A stretch of 64,000 nt of DNA from Paulownia fortunei (Eukaryota; Streptophyta; Magnoliopsida; Lamiales; Paulowniaceae): NCBI GenBank assembly GCA_019321725.1, contig CM033120.1, forward strand, positions 13,174,278 through 13,238,277, read 5' to 3'. The notes below the pieces were generated by a model. The model had not been told where the DNA came from. It did no database searches and saw only the letters and a list, made by a program, of their open reading frames with translations. The position numbers were made by a program, and so were the translations under genes. Position 1 is the stretch's first letter; each line of letters starts with the position of its first letter. This document shows positions 33,770-46,600 of the stretch, piece by piece.

Positions 33770-36310
33770 CAAGAATTTGAAAGGTTAGAGCATTTTGATG
33801 GACCGAATTTCAATCATTGACTTCAAAAAATCCACTTCCTTTTGACTATGCATGGAGTTGTCTTTTACTCCAAGTAGCCATACCCACAAACCAACAAAGA
33901 TGATGATTAGTATTCTAAAGAGCAAACCAAATGATTGGAAGATGTCTACCTCTGTAGAGGGACGTATTTGATAAAAAAATATGTGAAATTTAAAATGATG
34001 GATGATAAATCAATTATGAAACAAGTTCAAAAAATGGTTTGAATTGCTCAAAAAAATTGTAGCAATTGGAGAATCAATAATTGAAAATTTTCAAGTTTCA
34101 ACCAAAATTGATAAGTTACCATCTTCATGGAAAGATTACCAAAAAATATTGAAGTATAAGCGAGTTCGTCAAACGTTAAAGGAACATCTACAATATTTAT
34201 AAATTAAGGGACAAAGCATGAGTGTGTGATAAAATGGAACAAGATCAAAACTGGTAATGCATCTAATCCTAGCAATGATAATGGTTGTAAGATGGCTTTA
34301 AAGAAAAAAATAAAGTGTAACTTCAAAGGTAGACTATTAAAACAATTTATGTACCAAACATTAAAATGATATTAGTGCTCATAAAATATTTTTAAAACAT
34401 AAAAAATATCCAAAAATTTGCGTATTTTTTATCTCGACCCGACCCGACCCGGTGTTGAGTTCGGGTCGACCCAACCTCTCAACTGTCGATGAAGCGGACC
34501 GAATCACTATAAATACACGGTGCACAGGTTTCATAAAATAATTTTTACATCATTCACTCAATTCGATTACCTTTTCTTTTTAACCTTAAGACTTGACTAA
34601 CTTAAACATTGGAGGGTTTCGTGTCTCTTTTTCAGATTCTCACAAATTCAAATATCTAAATTCAGATCATCTCGACTCGATCTCAGATAATGATTTTACT
34701 TCTAGATCAACAAGGATTCAAGAAGAGAGGCCCTTGTCATAAGGTTGCCCAGTGCTGTTTTGGAAAAGGTTAGATGGGTAGCAAAAAAGCAACAATACTG
34801 AAGAAGAGAAAATTGTCGCCATGATTTCCAAAACTTTTATGGTGAGTTCTAATGAAGGCTGGTGGGTAGATTCAAGGGCTATATGCCATTTAACAAAACA
34901 TAAAAATGATTTCAAGACTTAATAATAAAATGGAAGACGATAATAAGCTAACAAGCAAAATATTTGGTTGCAGATCAATAGATTTGCAATTGTCTTTTGG
35001 AAATATTCTGACTTTAAAAAATATGCTTCATGTAACAGGCATTAGAAAGAGTCTCGTTTCAGCTTTCTTGTTAAGCCATCATGGAATTCGAGATGTGTTT
35101 GAAACCGATAAAGTGATCCTAATAAAATATGGAACTTCTATCGGCAAAGGTTATGACTTATGAGAAGAGAAGATGTGATTTCTGAACACTATTAATAAAA
35201 ATATTATGCATTTGAATTATATTTGACATTATTGGTTAAGACATTTTAGTAAAAATATAATTAATAAAATGTCTCGATTCAATTTAATTTCTAAGTGTAA
35301 TATTAATGCCTCCATAAAATATGAATTTTGAGTTCAAGCAAAATTAACTAGGAAACCCTTTTAAATTAGGAATTTGAGAATGATAGAATTAGTTCATACA
35401 AATTCATGTTATAATAAAGTACTTGAAACTGGACGTGGTAAAATATATTTTTCTGATTTTTATAGATGACTATTTTAAGTAGTATTTTTATAATCGGATT
35501 GAATCGATCATGCGACTAAAAATCGATGGTCAGTATGATCGAATTAGTTATAAAAATATCAAATCGAACAAAACAGGTAAAAAAATCGAACGAACCAGCC
35601 AAAATTTGGTAAAAAAATGGAAGAATCGATCAAAATTAATTTTGTTATTTTTTCTTTATATTTTTTAAGAAAATTAAATTTTAAACTTGGTATTAAATTA
35701 TGTGTATCTGATTATTTAGATTCATGATTTTATTAGATGTATTTTTTAGTTGATTATTTATATTTTTTTATTTTTAAAATTTAATACATAATATTTATTC
35801 TATTATATTATAATTATATATATTAGAAAAATATAATAAATTTTCATTAGATCAATGTAAAATTGATTGATAAATAGTGACATGAATTTACTTAAATCAA
35901 AAGATGAAATTTTTGGTGTAGATAAGATATGCAATCACTAGTAGAAATGACAAATAAAATATTAAGAAAAAGGCGAATATTTTTCAAATAAATTCATTAA
36001 ATTCTGTGAAAAAAATAATATTATACAACAAAAAATTAATGCACCTCATACCCATGTTGAGTTTTATTAGACATGTTTAATAATACATTATTAAGTTTGT
36101 ATTACCTTCAAATTTTTTGGGGTGAAGTTATCTACTAGGATTTGATGCGAAGGGTAAGTTTCGTTATCTACTAGGATTTTACTTAAAGCGTTCTTAAACC
36201 TCCGTACGAATTATGGAAGAACAAGACTCTTAACTTGGCATATTTTACAATATTAGGTTGTCTTGCTTATGTTTTAAATACTTTATTAAAGGGAATCATA
36301 TACACTAAGT
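33770..36310 (+). mobile_element. Decayed Copia retrotransposon remnant
   Basis: Fragments in Copia order are readable between stops and shifts: gag (EFERLEHFDGPNFN near 33775; FQVSTKIDKLPSSWKDYQK near 34090-34140), the protease region (GWWVDSRAICHLTKHKNDFK near 34858), LTLKNMLHVTGIRKSLVSAF near 35010, pre-integrase (VQAKLTRKPF near 35335; MIELVHTN near 35380) and the post-integrase PYELWKNKTLNLAYFTILGCLAYV near 36205-36275. The catalytic protease Gly is Arg. Many stops and indels show great age. No LTRs were found. It fills the gap between the two duplication copies and stops about 30 bp before copy B. Confidence 0.85.
34430..34690 (+). mobile_element. Possible Gypsy-type LTR fragment inside the Copia remnant
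   Basis: A GC-richer patch (GACCCGACCCGACCCGG) is followed by CTATAAATA at 34507-34515 and, about 80 bases later, ACTTGACTAACTTAAACATTGGAGGG (34591-34616, quoted in two overlapping parts: ACTTGACTAAC and CTTAAACATTGGAGGG). A TATA box followed by a CTTGACTTAAGCRTCGGAGGG-like string is typical of plant Gypsy LTR R regions. It interrupts the gag-to-protease part of the decayed Copia. No borders are defined. Confidence 0.35.
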
Positions 36311-36479
36311 AAGGTGAAATATTAAGATAATTAAATTCCAAATCAAGATCCAATTTTCCATTTCCCAATCAAGGTGAAAACTGGGAGGCTTGCAGGAAAG
36401 CAACACCAGAAGAAATTCAAGAAGAAATTAGCTTAATTTTTATCTTATAAGAGGTATGCACAAAAGATTATGTGGGAGG

Positions 36480-36745
36480 TCAATTGGGACCCCAACAGCT
36501 CAAATACATAACTTTTCTAAGCGACTCCTCAGATTGCTTCAACTTTTGTTCTCTAATCTTATTGGAAACCATTGCAGAAGAGGGCCAGAGAGCTTATTTG
36601 CCTGAGTGTAGGACCTGAGATTGGTCTTGGCATGCTGTTGAAGGTGTCTGAAGGCGTAATTCCATCTGCAGAATCCCTGATCTTTCAACGCCTCAACAGC
36701 ACCAATGCTTGCTGCCACTAACCAAGCTCTGCTTGTGGAACTCAT
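36480..36745 (-). pseudogene. DUF3774 paralogue 3, broken by a one-base deletion
   Basis: 266 bp against 267 in paralogue 2. The first 54 codons differ by one amino acid (Lys to Asn, codon 50) and start at ATG 36743-36745 (MSSTSRAWLVAASIGAVEAL). A G is missing from the run at 36582-36584 (GGG where paralogue 2 has GGGG). The frame then shifts and stops at 36539-36541 after 14 unrelated residues, 68 in total. The original C-terminal block, including the conserved LSCWGPN, still exists in the DNA but is out of frame. With four substitutions and one deletion the copy is very young. It could still make a truncated protein. The promoter TATA box is intact. Confidence 0.9.
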
Positions 36746-36896
36746 TCTTCTCCTTGCTTTGTTGTTTGTATTTTCAAGTGCAATAAAGTAATGGGAAAAA
36801 AGTAGTGACTTGGAGTGAAGTAGAATTTCAAGATATGAGTTTTCTGATTTTATGTTGTTTGCTGATGGTGGAAAATGAAGGAAGTGAGAGTTGTAA

Positions 36897-36902
36897 TATA
36901 TA
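36897..36902 (-). promoter_or_regulatory. TATA box of DUF3774 paralogue 3
   Basis: CACTATATATTAC on the minus strand about 150 bases upstream of the start, conserved with 31081-31086. Confidence 0.5.
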
Positions 36903-37390
36903 GTGCGAAGGAAGGAGTGTTTAAAGAATCTGGAGGTGGTTTCACCAACAGAAAGGGAAAGCCCACAGTTTTAGAGTGGTAGCAGTATTAGAAAATTGCT
37001 GTGTGCCACTGATTTTGGACATAGGTTAGAAAAAACAAACAAACGAACATAAATGCCATAATATTGACGCGCAAATTAATTCAAGTACCATTTTGATATG
37101 GATTATTTTATATTAGATCAAGTGTTCATTGAATCATTCAATATTAGAAGGATAGTTTTCACGTCTCTTTCCCACCAATAGTCTGGAATAAATCGAATAT
37201 TCTGGATTCATTCAAAAAATTCACATTTTCAAAGATAAGAACACCTTATCTAAGAATCGGAGTTATGTATAGCCCAAGTTGCTGATGAGGAAGAATCTGG
37301 ATGTATGGTCCCAGTCCCCATCACAGGATAGTAAGACCAAAAGAAAAAAAAAAAAACACTATCCTAGTTCATGTTTGGTCTCAAAGGTAA

Positions 37391-37554
37391 TATTATGTAT
37401 AAAGCATTGTAATTAGCATCTATACACAAAGTTAAGAGTATCATAGAGAGAGTTCTGTACATCAAGAATTAGTCATTTGCTTTGCCAACTCATGGTATTT
37501 GCTTGTTGCTGTCCACAGAAATTATACCAATATACTTGATCAGTAGAAGCAATC
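37391..37554. repeat. Kinase 3' flank, copy B of duplicated scrap
   Basis: The native location of the sequence copied at 33101-33261; it lies downstream of the diacylglycerol kinase stop codon and may be its 3' UTR. Confidence 0.85.
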
Positions 37555-37605
37555 AACTGGTGGTGGTGAATTCGATGCAAATTTCGTGACTACAGAAAGG
37601 CTCAT

Positions 37606-37661
37606 TTAGTTGGTCCAACTAAGGTTAGCTGCTTCACTGAAGTGCTCCTGAATATGTCTAG
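37606..37661 (-). other. Candidate alternative last exon of the diacylglycerol kinase
   Basis: Beyond the normal stop (37725-37727) the minus strand has a pyrimidine-rich stretch ending CCCTGCAG, then 56 bases that end with TAA. A GT donor lies at 37729-37728, within the codon before the stop (CTTA/GTTGAG). Splicing 37729-37662 out (68 nt) would remove the normal stop. It would continue in frame as Thr plus RHIQEHFSEAANLSWTN before the TAA at 37606-37608. Plant kinases of this subgroup are known to have splice forms with different C-termini, including a calmodulin-binding form in tomato. Confidence 0.5.
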
Positions 37662-37724
37662 CTGCAGGGACAAACGAAAATTATGGGAGACCACGTAGTT
37701 AAGATGTAGCAAAATGTAGACAGC

Positions 37725-40700
37725 TCAACTAAGATGTGCAATGTCAAAATCATCTGGAAGTTGAAAAGTATCAGCTGCACCTAACTTCTTCCTTTCTTCG
37801 GAGCCTTCTTCAACTACGTCTTCATTGCTGTTGTATCCATCGTCCTCGGAACTGTTTGGTGAATAAGGTGCATTAATACTTCTCGACAGGCAGTGTGTGT
37901 TGGCAAGGATGCTGACTTGGCCAAAATGTGAAATTTCAACCACGACTGTGTCATCATCCATGGGAAGGGGCTGTTTCCATGGTTCACCATCAATCCTCAT
38001 GAATGTATGATCAGCAGCACCCTTGTGAAACTCGAAACGGATTCTGTTGGCCTGTAGACATAAAAAGCAAATGAAATGACAAATCTTTATTGCCTCCTAA
38101 ATACAAAATTTTCCAAGTATTGACATGGTTATAATCCACTTTCAACAGCATGTAGAGCAGAAAGTCATAATACTAAGGAAGAAATGAATGACTTTGAGCT
38201 TAGAATCTACTCTAATGTGTATCTCAATGTCCATAAACCAGAAGATAAATTCAAAAAAGTATTTCAAGAAAGTGGCCCACATGCTGCAAATGTTGAAGTG
38301 CCACATCAGTACAAAGTTAACAATTTTCATCTGAAGAAGACATAGGGGTTTTGCATCATAATCACTGATCGAAGTTGAAAATTTTTACCTACCTGTGCGA
38401 GGCGAGTCCCATGCCCACTTGGAGCAAACAAGATAAGTCCATGCCATGCATCACGAAAACCAACAACCTCGAAAAACCCATCATCAACATATGGTGGGGT
38501 TAAGTCCCTCTGTTGGAAACAGGGACCATAAATCAGCATGTTATTAGCAAAGAATGCTGATGTCCTCACTTCCAGTTATATTGAGATATGATTGCATAAT
38601 CAAATAAACTTACCGAATGAAGCTTCTGCTTACTAGGTCTTCCCCAAGGATTAAGACCCCCTGAGAAACTAGGCAAGTTAAGGCAAATAATGGACCTGAT
38701 GCTGCATACAAATAGCAAGCATAGGTGAGAAGAACCACCATAAGAAACATGGGGTAACATGACTTAAAACAATAAAGTTTACCTCCGTGGTATGTGAAGA
38801 TCTATCCATTGACCTGGTTTTTTCATGATTTTAACCTTTGCCAGCTGGGCTATATTTCTGAAAATAAACAAACAGGATCATTGTTCTCACTAAATCCAAA
38901 AACAATATTTCGCCAAACACTACCGGAGAGTGGTTCAGGTAGAACACTGACACATTTCAGCGGAGGAAAGAAAGATGATCTCAGAATTATGATTTGTGAG
39001 CTTTAGAGACTAGTTCCATATATGACTAGAGAAACAAATGGTTTTCTTATCCAATAATTTTACAAGGAGCATGGCATGCATCAACGTTTCTCTTTTGTGT
39101 CCCAATTCAGTCTGGAGAAACGTGATACTAAGACAAGCAAATGAAGTCAAATGAAAAGAAGGTAATCAATCTTCAAGCAACGACAAGAAAAACACATATG
39201 CCATCAATCATGCAACTAAAATGATAGAAAAACTCTGACCAGGAAAAGGAAAGGGTTGAAGATATGACCTTGAAGATGGATGCATGAGGGACGCACAAAA
39301 CCATCCTTGCGTACAGCTAAGCTTTGCATAAGTAGTCTAGACAAATGAAAAATAATCCACAATGAGTTAACAGAACGGCATGAAAATTTTAATAAATCAT
39401 GAAAAAAAATTGAAAAAAAAAAATCATTAGCTTGCAACAATCGTAAATCAATCTGACATGATTGAACTATTGTAAGCAAAGTTCCTGATTTACATCAAAT
39501 TACAGTTGTTTGCAGTCACTTAAAGCTGCATTGTTAAACTAAGATTTGTTACAATAAAAAATGTGAAGTAACAAATCTACGAATGGAATAGCTTGAATCT
39601 TGCTTGAAAGCAAGCAGTTTAGTTTGGAACAGTCTTCTATCTCCCAGAAGAGAGAGAAGGCACGGCAAGAATGTGAGATAGCCAACCTTCTAGAAGTTGT
39701 TGTCACAGCTTAATTGATGGTTTCGTAAATAAAGTCATTTCCCATAATGTTAATATTATATTTAAGTGGATTGAATAAAAAATCTGGACAAATGGGTCAG
39801 CATGTGATCTGGAAAACATGTTAAAATTAAAAAACTGCTCTTCCCATTTCCATGCCTAATTCTTCACTTTCAGTCATACACAAGAAAATGTTCCTCCCTG
39901 TTTAATATTTATATACTACTTTCTCGATTTTATTTGCCAAACCTATTGCCATAATGTATACTAAAACTCTTCTTATGATTGACACCTTTCTATAACTATT
40001 TTAAATTGCAAATTTCAAATTTACTCTCCTCTTTCTACCTCATGTTTAAAAATGACTTAACAATGTGGATGTTAATTTTCTCAATTTTTTCAAATGTAGA
40101 GTCAATGATTTGGAATCTAATTGTAAATGTAAACTTTCTCCATTTTTTTCGGTTTGGCACATTCTAAAGGAGATGTCCAAAGATGCAAGTTTGTCAAGTT
40201 AGTATTTGCAGTGAATCCTTCTTTTTAATATTCTTAAAAAGGAAGACAGAGACAGTATTTAAGAGAAGGCCAATTCTGCTGCTTGCCAGACTATGATATA
40301 TTCATTTCTTTTATTATATCAAGATTATAAGCATTTCAATTGTCACTTTTAAGTTTAATCATGCAGCAGCACGGTAAGAAATGATGACGGGTGCGCACCT
40401 GATTAACTAATTGATTTTTAAATTTTTCTGGATGCAGCTTCCTCTCTGAGTGAAATGCATAAGAAACTTGGGCATCCATACCTGCAGAGAAGAAGATTGT
40501 AGAAAAGCTACTAAAGGAACCAAGAAACCTAAAAAAAAAAAGGCACAAAGCAAAATTGGGTAGAGATGCAGAAGCCATCTGATCCTTTGATTTATGAAAT
40601 TGATGTTTCCTCCAGTTTTGTTGCATCTAAACCCAAACAACTTAAAATTCAACCAAATTTAAGGCCATAGTCATAGTATTCAGACTATCTATTGTGTGAA

Positions 40701-43613
40701 TACTGAATGCAGAGTCTGCATAAAACTGGCTGAAGGTGTGTAACAAAAGCACGAGAATACATAATAAAAAGCTTGTCATAACACTGCTTGAAAGAGGCAC
40801 CACTCCAGGTCAATGAGTGCCTCTCAACAATTCAAGCATGGAATAGTTGATGCCAGTACAGTCCATAAACAACACAAGTTCCATAAAACCCACAAGGATA
40901 CACAACTTATTGCGTATCATCATCAATTTCCAGTTTCTTCTTTAAGTATCTATGTATCATAATAAAATCATGGCATTTATAGGACAAAATGTCTCATCTT
41001 CCCGCCCTAAATCAACCATCCTTCTAAAAATTAAGAAGAAAACACTGACCATCAATTTAAGTTGAATAGTAATCACCAATAGTGTCTTGCAAGCAATAAA
41101 ATTACACTGACCCTGAAGTTATGGTACAAACAATGGAGTCTTTAGCACAACCATTGCACATGCTTTAGAAAATTTATCAATCAACAATCTAGTTAATGGT
41201 TTACCAAGAAAAATCTTTAACAAATTCTGGAGCGCCACAACTTCCTTGATATCAATGAGAACAAAACCAAAACAACTACTATAAATTTGGAAAATCAACT
41301 GGGTAAGGGCATTGCTATAGTAACTTGAAGAGTTGTTCTGAAACGGAATTCATCACTTCCGGCAAAATGTTAAAACTACCAAAAGATCCATTAACCTGAG
41401 AACAGTTTGCTCTGTAAACTACCAAGAACAGAACAAAAATTGGCACAGGAACCTGATTACAGAGACAATCATATATTTAAGAAGCTGAAAAGGTTCACAA
41501 GATTCTTAAATATTACTAAACTTAACATAATTAGAAACATTAAGAAAGGACATCTTTTGTAAAGATTCAGGGGCGAAATAATTAGGAAACAAGAACTTAC
41601 CCATGCTAAAATAATTCCAAAATCCCCCACGAAATGTGTGGTATCCCTCCTGAAACATGAATAATTATGATCAGTGCACTTCAGACTACCCCATTAACCA
41701 ATCAGTGTCATCACAATTCACAAAGCACAAATAACTGACAAACAAGTAAGAGAATAAATGATCCAGCATATATTCTTAAGGTTTTTTTTTTCTTCATATT
41801 AATTTATCAGTAGGAATCAAATCTGGACTTTTATTTCATCTGGCTATATGTGGCTGGAAATCACAAGGGGGAAGCACAGTAAGTATGCCAATCAGCACAG
41901 CGTCTGCAAACAGAGCCTACTGAAGTTCAGTTAGGTATCACTGGCATTGAAGCTAAATGACAGAAAATAGAACTCCAAAAGTAAACGAAATAGTAGATTT
42001 TCATGGGTTTGACAATGAAAAATGCCTGAGAAATTTTAATTGCTGAGAAATATGTCTACAAAATAAATAGCAAAAGCTTCACTTCGGCTATCATTTCAAT
42101 TATATAGCATGTGCATTTACATCTTCCTGTTCCAATGCTATCATGTTCTCAATTTTCTTACAAGATATATACACAAAAATCTTGGTCATAGATATTGTGA
42201 GGTGAGAGAAGAAAAATAGCTGGGAAGTACTGGAAGTATAATAACAATGAAAACTTTAGTACCTCATTCATTTCATCTGTTGGAGAGACACGGTGAAAGG
42301 CATGCAATGAGTGTGGTAGGTCAAGAGGTGCAATAGGGTCACATGAACCTTCTCTGGGAGCCCTCATCCGCATGAGAATATGCCAGCTGAATGTAAACAG
42401 AGAAACATAATTCTTAGAGGAGAGTATATCTCTTCAATAAATAATAAACTTTAATTTGGGCCCAAAAGTGTACAGACAGAATCAAAGAGTTAAAATTACC
42501 AAAACAAATTACCAGAATTTTTTTTTAATTCGATCATATAGCAAATACAGTAATCCAGACTAAAAAATCTGCCCCGTCATTTAGCAAACATATGATATCA
42601 TCACTAACAGAGACAGAAGCAGCCATACAATTTTTCATAGATCTCTCATTACAGAATTTTGCTAGTCATGTTGTTTGAAGGCCAACACGTTATTTATACA
42701 GCACAATTAGCATCTTAAAAAATTTTAAGAAGTCAAAAGAGGCTTTGACCGATCTTCTGAATTTGTGTCAGATCGGAAAGGCAAAACAAGATTAATTTCG
42801 ACCCAAAAAATGTAATTGACTGTCAATGAAATTATATACAGTGGGTGCCCCCAGAAGCATATGGCTAATCTAAACACAGCATTATATTTCCAAATACACT
42901 AACTCGCCAAACTTCCCACTGATTCTAAGGTCACACATAATGGTATATGGTTTCCCTAAATTGTATTTCTAAGACATAAGTCGATAAAAAGAAAACATAA
43001 GTTTCTTAGTCAGAATGCATCCTTAAACTCTTAGAGCATGTTTGGAATCACTTTTCAAATGGACTTTTAGATAAAAAAGTTCATTTAATTTTTTTTTTTA
43101 TGTTTGGTAATTTATATTGAATGGACTTTTTGGATAAGTCACATTTTTAAAAGTCCATTCCAGAAAAGTGAGAATAGACAGCTTCTTAAAACTTATTTCC
43201 CCCACTTTTGTCTGGAAGTTATTAAAAAGTTTATATTTTTCAATTCTATCCCTTCTCTTTCTATTTAAATTGCCAATATTAAGCTCACTATACTACTCTA
43301 TACTACTCTTCAAAACACGTTCATTCTTCCAAAACTTTTCACCAAAGTTTTGAAGGATTTCAAGGTATCTATCATTTTTTCTCTTTGTAATTTATTTTTT
43401 AATTGAGATGTAGATAATGTATTTTTTATTTGGATTTTTCATACATATATTTTATAATTTTTATTTGATAAAAAAATTTGAACAAATTATACAAAATTCA
43501 TACTCCTATAACTTTCTACACATACTGATTCTTGATAGTATTCTCTATATTTTTCAGGTAAATTCTGTGGACTTAGATTGTTTCTCATTCGTTTAAATTA
43601 TTGGTGAGTTTTC

Positions 43614-43650
<37 letters not shown>

Positions 43651-46600
43651 GGTTACAGTTTAATACTGAAACTTCGAATTCAATTGAATTCTTGTTTTCT
43701 TTGCTACTTTTACTAAAATTTTATAAATTATTTTCTTTTATTCCATGAATTTTAGAGTTTGTATACATCTATACTTGGTGGGTCTCTCATTTTGGAAAAA
43801 ACATAAATGGAAGCTTCTTTTTTATCTTGATGGAATTTTTTGCGAATATTTTTATTAGGTGTATTTCTTCAATATTAGAATTGTTGTTGATTATAATTAC
43901 TTAAAAATAAAAGTGAAAATCATGAAAGAGAAATTGAAACTATGAGTTGCAGTTTTTCCATTAATCTAATTTGTGAATTTTCTTTGAAAAGTTTCACAAA
44001 AAAATTAAATTAATAATTGGTAAAAAAATAAAATTATATCTTACTTAAGTATTGATTAAAAAAAATATACCAATTAATTCATATACCGTAAATAATACTT
44101 TTAATATAAGTAGGGATAATATTGTTAAATCCATGTTAAAGATGCACTTTTCAATTAGTTTACCAAACACAATTTCATGTAAAAAATGGACTTTTAGTTA
44201 TAAAGCACTTGTTTAAAATGGATTTTACCAAACATATGTTAATAATATAAAAGGACTTTTTCAAAAAGCACTTAATAAAAAGTCCATTTAGAAAATGGAC
44301 TTATATTATACAAGTGCTCCCAAACATGCACTTAAACCTTAAGGAGATAAGATTCCAATATCCATGTAAGCACCAGAAGTGCCTAATTTCAGTGAAGTTG
44401 ATCTACTATTAACCTTTTCAAATAGAAAAGGTCAAAGTTCACTTGTTTTTTCAAAGTTGTCCACAAACATATAGAATTCTTATCATAATCTACACGCTTT
44501 CAGCTTAAGCATGTTCCCACTTCATATAAAGTAATATCTTGAATTTCAATCTCACGGGCTCAGGGGAAAAACGTGTACATGGTATAGATTCAACACCAAC
44601 ACTAAATTGTGATGGAGAATATAACAAGACATACAGAAAAAGGACTTTGTACCTGTACAATCACTAGGTGCCTTACATTAACCAGGATAATAGTATATAT
44701 GTTGACTTAGAAAGATAACAAGGAGATCAAAAGTGTACCTACCTGTCCATTTTCATCTCTTTCGCATCCTTTACTTGTTCCAAGAATGCCTTGACGGATT
44801 GATAGTTTGTGCCAGGATTTTTTTTGCCCTAAAGTAATGAAAGAAATTTAGCACAACATTTCGTGATTTTAAAAATATGCTAGTATACACTAAATAGTAC
44901 AAAGATAAGAAGTGCCGAGTAGACTACGTAAGAGCAGGGTTGAGGTTGAAAAATGTGCAGAGAAGATAACAATAAGTTGCCGCCACAATTTGACAAATAT
45001 AAAGGTAGATTCAGATGTGTTTCTGAGATGGAGAAGAGTCAAAAAGGCTCAGCTAAACATATAAGAGAATTTATGAACAAATAAAATAAACTGAAAGCCC
45101 GGGTATTCAAAAGTTATAATTGATAAGACTGTATCTAAGCAGTCAATATCCGTGGTTATTTTGTTGTTAGCAGCTATTAGATGGGTAAATAGCAAGACAG
45201 GATTGCACTGAAAAAATAAAGGGAAAAATTAAAGATACAAATTCAGGCAACAATTGCACAAGATAATTGGTGCCTATATGGCACATGCTAACTCTGAAAA
45301 TAATGAGGGTTTTGATCATTTCATGATATTAATTGTTTTCAATACTAGAATGATTTTGAAATAAGGAATAACTAGAGGCCACCATGAGTTCTAATCTTAC
45401 CCAACCAAATGAAAATGGGAGATTGTTCCCTGTTCCTAGTGGCATAGTAGCAATTGGCGGTGGTTGTGTTAGTTTAAGATCGGAAACCACTCCAAGGAGC
45501 CACCCAGCTGTTCCATCCCCACCAGCAACCTACAAATAAATTGTGTACAGAAGACATTTACCAAGAGTAAATTACCTAGTTTTGTAAAAGTTATTGTTCA
45601 GTGCAAACATTGCACCACTATTTTGGCACTTCTTACAGAAGCTTTACTTTTAGAGAGCAGCATATCTCTGGTCATGAGTCAGTTGTTCAACTTACTATAA
45701 TACGTAATCTTCTCTGAATTTCAGCAGACAAGTTATCTCCATTCTGCTTGTGCTTCTCCAGATTGAAATAAAGCTGGTGGAGCACCTTGTCAGGTGTCTT
45801 TTCCCCAAGATCATACACCTGAAAAATGAGAATCGTTGGCTCAAAAGTTCTCCAGCAAAGGTGTTACACTCAAATCCTCTCAAGTTCTTCCCATGAGCTG
45901 GCATGCAGTCAAAACCAGAAACAAACCTGATTTCTATTTAGAAGACAACGGCATGTTAGTAAAAGTTCACCACCCAACTGCCCACCACTTCTTGAATTGA
46001 CGAATACAATCACAGGACATGCAGGAACATCGCATTCTTCTTTCGTTTCTGAATCAGGAAGAAGTATGTAGTTGGGAATGTAATACTCCTTCAAAATTTC
46101 TACCACTTCTGAATTACCAACTGCATCTTCTTGACTGAAAGATAGTAAGAAAGAGCCATAACATAAAAGCTCAGGTCTAGATGATAATTCACATTGGTTT
46201 CCTCATAAGGAATCAACTCAAGCATTATAACGACGGCTGCAGTAGATACAAATGCAGAAAAAAAACTATTGCTGTAACCATGTTGGAACTAAAGTTAGCC
46301 CAAAAAATGTTCCAATTTGTATATAATCATCACGATTGTATGTTTGGTTGGCTTTAGACACAGCCATATACTATTTTGGACGGACAGTGTAAAACCACTT
46401 AAGAAAATGCAGTAAAACTAGAATAAAGATCCAAAAGTAAAAGTGGAGAGTAATGTACAAACGTAAATATAAACCATGCTTTCTTCTTGCAGATTAAGAT
46501 ACATTATATAAACTGGGGAAAAACCAGGGGATACCATCTCTTCTGAATAAACACGCATAATTCTAATTCCAAACAAAACATGGCTGTCACACAACATATT

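Larger units (their letters stand above)
36340..37185. repeat. Segmental duplication, copy B (with DUF3774 pseudogene)
   Basis: Matches 30520-31380 in the same orientation, including the promoter and 3' flank of the DUF3774 gene. The remaining part of the duplication (37391-37554) is the kinase 3' flank, so copy B probably keeps the original gene order. Confidence 0.9.
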
